Source: Stomorhina lunata | Taxonomy: Eukaryota > Arthropoda > Insecta > Diptera > Rhiniidae | Direction: 5' to 3' | NCBI GenBank assembly: GCA_933228675.1 | Contig: OW121740.1 | Coordinates: 54,080,174-54,144,173, forward strand | Length of the DNA stretch: 64,000 nucleotides | Shown: positions 60,241 to 64,000 of the stretch, piece by piece | How positions within the stretch are numbered: the first letter of the stretch is position 1 | Layout of the letters: each line of letters starts with the position of its first letter | The notes under the pieces: model-generated | Seen by the model: the letters and a program-made list of their open reading frames with translations, nothing else | What the model was told of the DNA's origin: nothing | The model's database searches: none | Made by a program: the position numbers and the translations under genes

Positions 60241-60899
60241 GGATCAACAATTTAACAAGTTTTCCTTAAGTCTAAGAGACATATAGAGAGATATATATAT
60301 GTACATATATCTAGAATGGCTATCTAGAAAACGGCTCTAACGATTTTGATAAAATTTGGGCAGTGGGTACCTTTTTTTATAAATAGGTCGAGTAAGAAGG
60401 GAATTTTGGAATCTTTGCCTCTAAGAGGGTAAAAACGGGTAAAAAGGGGAAAATTTAGAAAATGCTGTATCTACTAAAGTAATAGAAACAAAATTTAAAT
60501 TATGTTTTAAATAGCTGTTAAAATAAGTGGACAGGTGTTTGGTACTTTTTTCAATCTATGCCCGATAGGAGGTAAAAAAGGGTAAACATTTTTTTGGTAC
60601 CATTTTTAAGCCACTCTTATCTTTTGAACCAAACAATATAGAAAAAAATTTTGTAATAAATGTGAGAAAAATATTGAACATGTATTTGGCACTTTTTTGA
60701 TTTCAGGGGCCAAAATGGGTAAAAAAGTGATAAAATGATAACTTAACACCTCATGAAGTAATATGAATAGGAACAATATGTTAACTGCGTTTTTATAAAA
60801 AGCATATTTGGTACCAAGTACCAAATATGCATGAAATGGGAATGGGAAAAAATTGGAAATGTTGCAACTTTTACAGAAATTAATGTTTTTCTGTCTGTA

Positions 60900-61710
60900 T
60901 GTCCTTTATAGAATAGTAAACTATGCATTTAACCATGGTTTGCTCATGCAATGATCTTTAGCTAAAGTTGTTGCGCATAAAACGACGAAGGTTTTTAAGT
61001 TGGTATCACTAATTTTCGACAGGTGGCGCCACTAAAAATTACTCAAAATTAATTAAATCGTAAACTGTGCATTTTATCTTGCTATGATCGTTAGCGAAGT
61101 TATTGCAAATGAGCCGGCAAAGGTTTTTTAATTGGAATGCACAATTTCCGACAGGTGGCGCCACTGAAAATTACTAAAAATGAGCTAAATCATAAACTCT
61201 GCATTTGATCAGGTTTTGATCTTTAGCAAAGTTGTTGCATATGAGCCGACGAAGGTTTCTTAGTTGTTATGAACAATTTTCGACAGGTGGCGCCACTGAA
61301 AATTATACAAAGTGAATTAAATCGTAAGCTGTGCATATGATCATGCAATGATCTTTAGGAAAGTTGTTGCACATGGGCCGACGAAGGTTTTTTAGTAGAT
61401 ATGAACAATATTCGACAGGTGGCGCTACTGAAAATTACTAAAAATTAATTAAATCGAAAACTGTGCATTTAATCATGCTATGATCTTTAGTAAAGTTGTT
61501 ACGCATAAGCCAACAAGGGTTTCTTAGTTCGTATGACTAATTTTCGACAGGTGGCTCCACTGAAAATTACTCAAAATGAATTAAATCGTAAACTGTGAAT
61601 TTGATCAGGCTATGATCTTAAGCAAAACTCTTGCGTATGGGTCGACGGAGATTTCTAAGTCGGAGTGACCAATTTTCAAAATTATTCATATTAAACATTT
61701 GATCATGTGT
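60900..61710 (+). repeat. 132-bp tandem repeat array in HINE D4
   Basis: About six units. Core landmarks per unit are GACAGGTGGCGCCACTGAAA, TTAAATCGTAAACTGTGCAT, TTGATCATGCTATGATC and AGCCGACGAAGGTTTCTTAG. The same unit forms arrays in D2 (42900-43620) and D1 (33955-34176 and 36194-36720). Confidence 0.9.
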
Positions 61711-61817
61711 TGATAGGACAAAATGAATTAAATGATTCAAAATTAATTGGATATTTGTGTACAGTCTTTTCTCTAAATTTATTTTAGTTGGTTAGTACTT
61801 CATAAAATAAAATATAT

Positions 61818-62564
61818 CGACGCTTTAGATTCAAAAAGTGCGATCTACATTTTCGACCAAAATGGTTTTTAATGGAAACGTGTTCCTTGGCTTATTTGTC
61901 ATATGTCATATAAATTTTAAGGAAGAAAAATAATTTTAAAACATTTTTTTTTTTATAAATTGTGTTTGTGCTATCTACACATAATCAAAAAATAGTGCTA
62001 TCTACATTAAAAATATTTGTGGAAATAATTACAATTGTTATTAAATATACAATGTAATTTGTGATAAACCAACAAAATGGACCACAATTCCATACAACGT
62101 ACTGTAATCATGGATTTCTAAAATATACTCGGCCCTTGACCATAACAGATTATAAATAAACGTCATATAAGAAAGATAATACCTTGAATTCTATTGATAC
62201 ATTTATAATAAATCTTGTTTTATTCAAAAAACTTATTATTTTATTTAAAATTCGTGATATTTTGATAAAAGCCTCAATTTTCGTTATATTTTATTTTTTT
62301 TTTCTTGTTAAAATAATGCTATCTACTTGCTTTAGTATTTGAAACGATAAAATTTTAACTCGTAAAAAGTGCTATCTACTATTGAAGCGAAAATATAAGG
62401 AGTTGATAAAAAAACATGCTTTTTACAAGATCCTAGCCCCAATTTGTATGGTATTGTAAAACAAAGTTTATTTACTTCTCTTATAGTTAATGACAAAAAC
62501 AGTTTTTTCGCTCTCCTGTAAAATTGTGAATTTGTAGATAGCACTTTTTGAATATAAACCCTCG
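61818..62564. mobile_element. MITE with repeated GTGCTATCTAC motif (747 bp)
   Basis: About 32-bp terminal inverted repeats: CGACGCTTTAGATTCAAAAA then GTGCGATCTACA, and inverted CGAGGGTTTATATTCAAAAA then GTGCTATCTACA. The flanking repeat is ATAT (61814-61817, 62565-62568). The motif GTGCTATCTAC recurs inside near 61974, 61998, 62318 and 62370 as well as at both ends. It resembles dispersed transposase-binding sites. No coding frame. Confidence 0.82.
62105..62172 (+). mobile_element. LINE 3'-end fragment inside the MITE
   Basis: ATGGATTTCTAAAATATACT then CGGCCCTTGACCATAACAGA resembles the last bases of the (AAGT)n-tailed LINE (GGAATTCTAAAATATGCTCG, CCTTTGACC). It is diverged and short. Confidence 0.6.
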
Positions 62565-62638
62565 ATATGAAAACTTTAAAATTTGTCTCGAAATGCTTAT
62601 CATAAAGCTCCGAGGAAGGCTCGGTCGCCCAGGTACTA

Positions 62639-64000
62639 AGCTGTTAAATACCTGTTGATAGTAATACAGCAGGTCCATATATTTTGTTAGGAGTTCCTAA
62701 CGGATCTATCGTATATAAAGTCTGGACTTAACATTGATTGACAGCTATCAAATTTCCATTATGCAATCTTAATAAATATATTGAATGTACCTCCAAATGT
62801 TTTTGATTGTAGATATAAAAAGGGAATGATATATAAGACTCAATGGCTGGGATTTATATAAAGCTTATTCTTGCAAAATTAAGTAATAGTTTCTAATTTA
62901 ATAGCTTTTAACTGGCGTTTGTTACATTTTTTTTTTTTTGTTTCCGGGAGTGATTTTATAAGAAATCAATAGTCAAATATGGCCCGATTCCTATAAAATT
63001 TGATATACTGATCAATAGTTGTATAAAACTTCTCTGTTCTTAATTTAGTAGTCATATCCATTACAATTGTATTAAAGTTATCAGCACTAATGTGATTTTC
63101 GGGGCGGGGTTATATGTAGCTTTAACTAAATGTAAACCGATTTTATTTATTTTCAATACGCAACTTCTTCAAGATATCGAAATTTGTCCCTCTAGCTCTT
63201 TTTGTAAAGGCGCTATCGCGCTTTTATTTGACGAACAGGCGGACATAAATCTCATTTTCTTTTTGTATTTTTGTGTTTCGGTAATTTTTGTATATGGTGA
63301 CCGATTGTAACAAAATTTGGCACACTGGCTGATATTATGTTTGTTCCCGTACTTTAACGAAACAACCCAAACGTGTTCCCATACAAATTTTTCAATACAA
63401 ATTGTTGTTTTTTGAGTAATTTCTGACAACTTCGGACTGTTTTAAGTAGTTTTGTTAGAGTATGGGAACAAACATATTCACATAAGACTTTCGTGTTTAC
63501 AGTTTTTTATATTTTGCTATTCAAGTGGAAGATATGTTTAAATGTGAACCGAAATTTTATATGCTGCCTTAAGCTTATGTAAAACTTCTATATACCAAAG
63601 CTTATCATCATAGCTGTTATAATTTGTCATTATTTAGCAAATAAGCGATTGGCCTATGCCAGGTTGTATGGGAGCTATGGTCAAATGTATTTTCGATTTC
63701 TCCCAATTTCAATACCAATATTTTTTTTATATGAAAAATATCTTTGGCAAGTTTTAGTGACCTAGCTCCTTTCGTTTACGCGTTATCGTGCTTTCAACAA
63801 GCGGACAGACATACAGACACACAGATTAACGGACAGACCGACATACAGTCGAACAGTCAGAAAAGCGAATAGACAGACGGACATAGCTCAATCGTCTTAG
63901 AATTTCATAAGGATTCTGAACATATATCCCATTTGGTTTTTGAACCAATAGTAACGAAATTGCAAATAGAATGACAATCTCAATATACCTCCCATTCTTT
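62639..64000 (+). mobile_element. HINE family A, 5'-truncated copy running to the window edge
   Basis: Begins within the family (AGGTCCATATATTTTGTTAG, GAGTTCCTAACGG) and continues through GCGCTATCGCGCTTTTAT to the tail TCAATATACCTCCCATTCTTT at 64000. The tail hairpin lies beyond the window. A 139-bp mini-MITE interrupts it. GACA/GACG units are present but scattered at 63800-63880. Confidence 0.78.
63337..63475. mobile_element. Mini-MITE of 139 bp in HINE A4
   Basis: Terminal inverted repeats of about 28 bases, ATGTTTGTTCCCGTACTTTA and, inverted, ATGTTTGTTCCCATACTCTA. The flanking duplication is ATT (63334-63336, 63476-63478). Other family A copies read CTGGTATTCACATAAG across the site, so the empty site is known. 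Confidence 0.82.

Larger units (their letters stand above)
60308..62638 (+). mobile_element. HINE family D, copy 4 (six 132-bp tandem repeats; MITE insert)
   Basis: Starts TAGAATGGCTATCTAGAAAA and ends CTCCGAGGAAGGCTCGGTCG with CCCAGGTACTAA. Units of 132 bp have GACAGGTGGCGCC at 61018, 61150, 61282, 61414 and 61546, exactly evenly spaced, within 60900-61700. The MITE at 61818-62564 separates the repeats from the 3' hairpin. Confidence 0.85.

Overview
The window looks like a very AT-rich, repeat-loaded stretch of a higher fly genome, most likely a calyptrate fly (blow fly, flesh fly or house fly group). The reasons are a host gene that reads as the dipteran flight-muscle actin Act88F, and dense non-coding repeats with (GACR)n tracts and terminal hairpins like the dipteran mini-me/DINE-1 (Helentron-derived, HINE) elements. 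Only one intact protein-coding gene is supported: the actin on the minus strand at 20810-21940. It has an uninterrupted reading frame and a splice acceptor 18 bases before the start codon, so a leader intron and an upstream non-coding exon are expected. Almost everything else recognisable is mobile DNA, and all of its coding parts are broken.

Layout. 1-3300: AT-rich DNA with a ~458-bp tandem duplication, many GTAC palindromes and tRNA-like B-boxes. 3771-5544: dispersed repeat F1 followed by mariner copy 1. 6755-9190: HINE family A with a 729-bp MITE inside. 9311-13096: foldback element E1 split by a 5'-truncated LINE. 13232-18828: a four-level nest (HINE B, a Tc1/mariner element, HINE A, a mariner fragment). 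18994-19721: a nearly identical MITE copy. 20640-24000: the actin gene, leader intron and candidate promoter. 24996-28580: HINE A, a MITE, repeat F2 with a foldback insert, and a tRNA-derived SINE. 29263-30012 and 31725-32811: two more foldbacks, the second built of ~21-bp tandem repeats that switch strand in the middle. 33168-36823: HINE C and D, the latter split by a 2-kb hAT-type foldback. 37702-40594: a complete but frameshifted pogo/Tigger transposon. 42061-45893: a (TA)n tract, D elements with 132-bp tandem repeats and a mariner remnant. 46035-47282: HINE C with a LINE fragment. 47808-49059: mariner copy 2, sharing the inactivating lesions of copy 1. 49564-54192: C elements holding a TTA-flanked foldback, a Jockey-like LINE fragment and element E2, which carries part of a conserved uncharacterised transposon protein. 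54562-64000: more C, B, D and A elements with two further MITEs.

There is no operon-like cooperation among genes. The window is a record of nested insertions around one muscle gene. Non-autonomous HINEs and MITEs depended on enzymes encoded elsewhere; the Tc1/mariner, pogo and LINE copies here once encoded their own. Many insertion boundaries can be read exactly because an uninterrupted copy of the host repeat lies elsewhere in the window.
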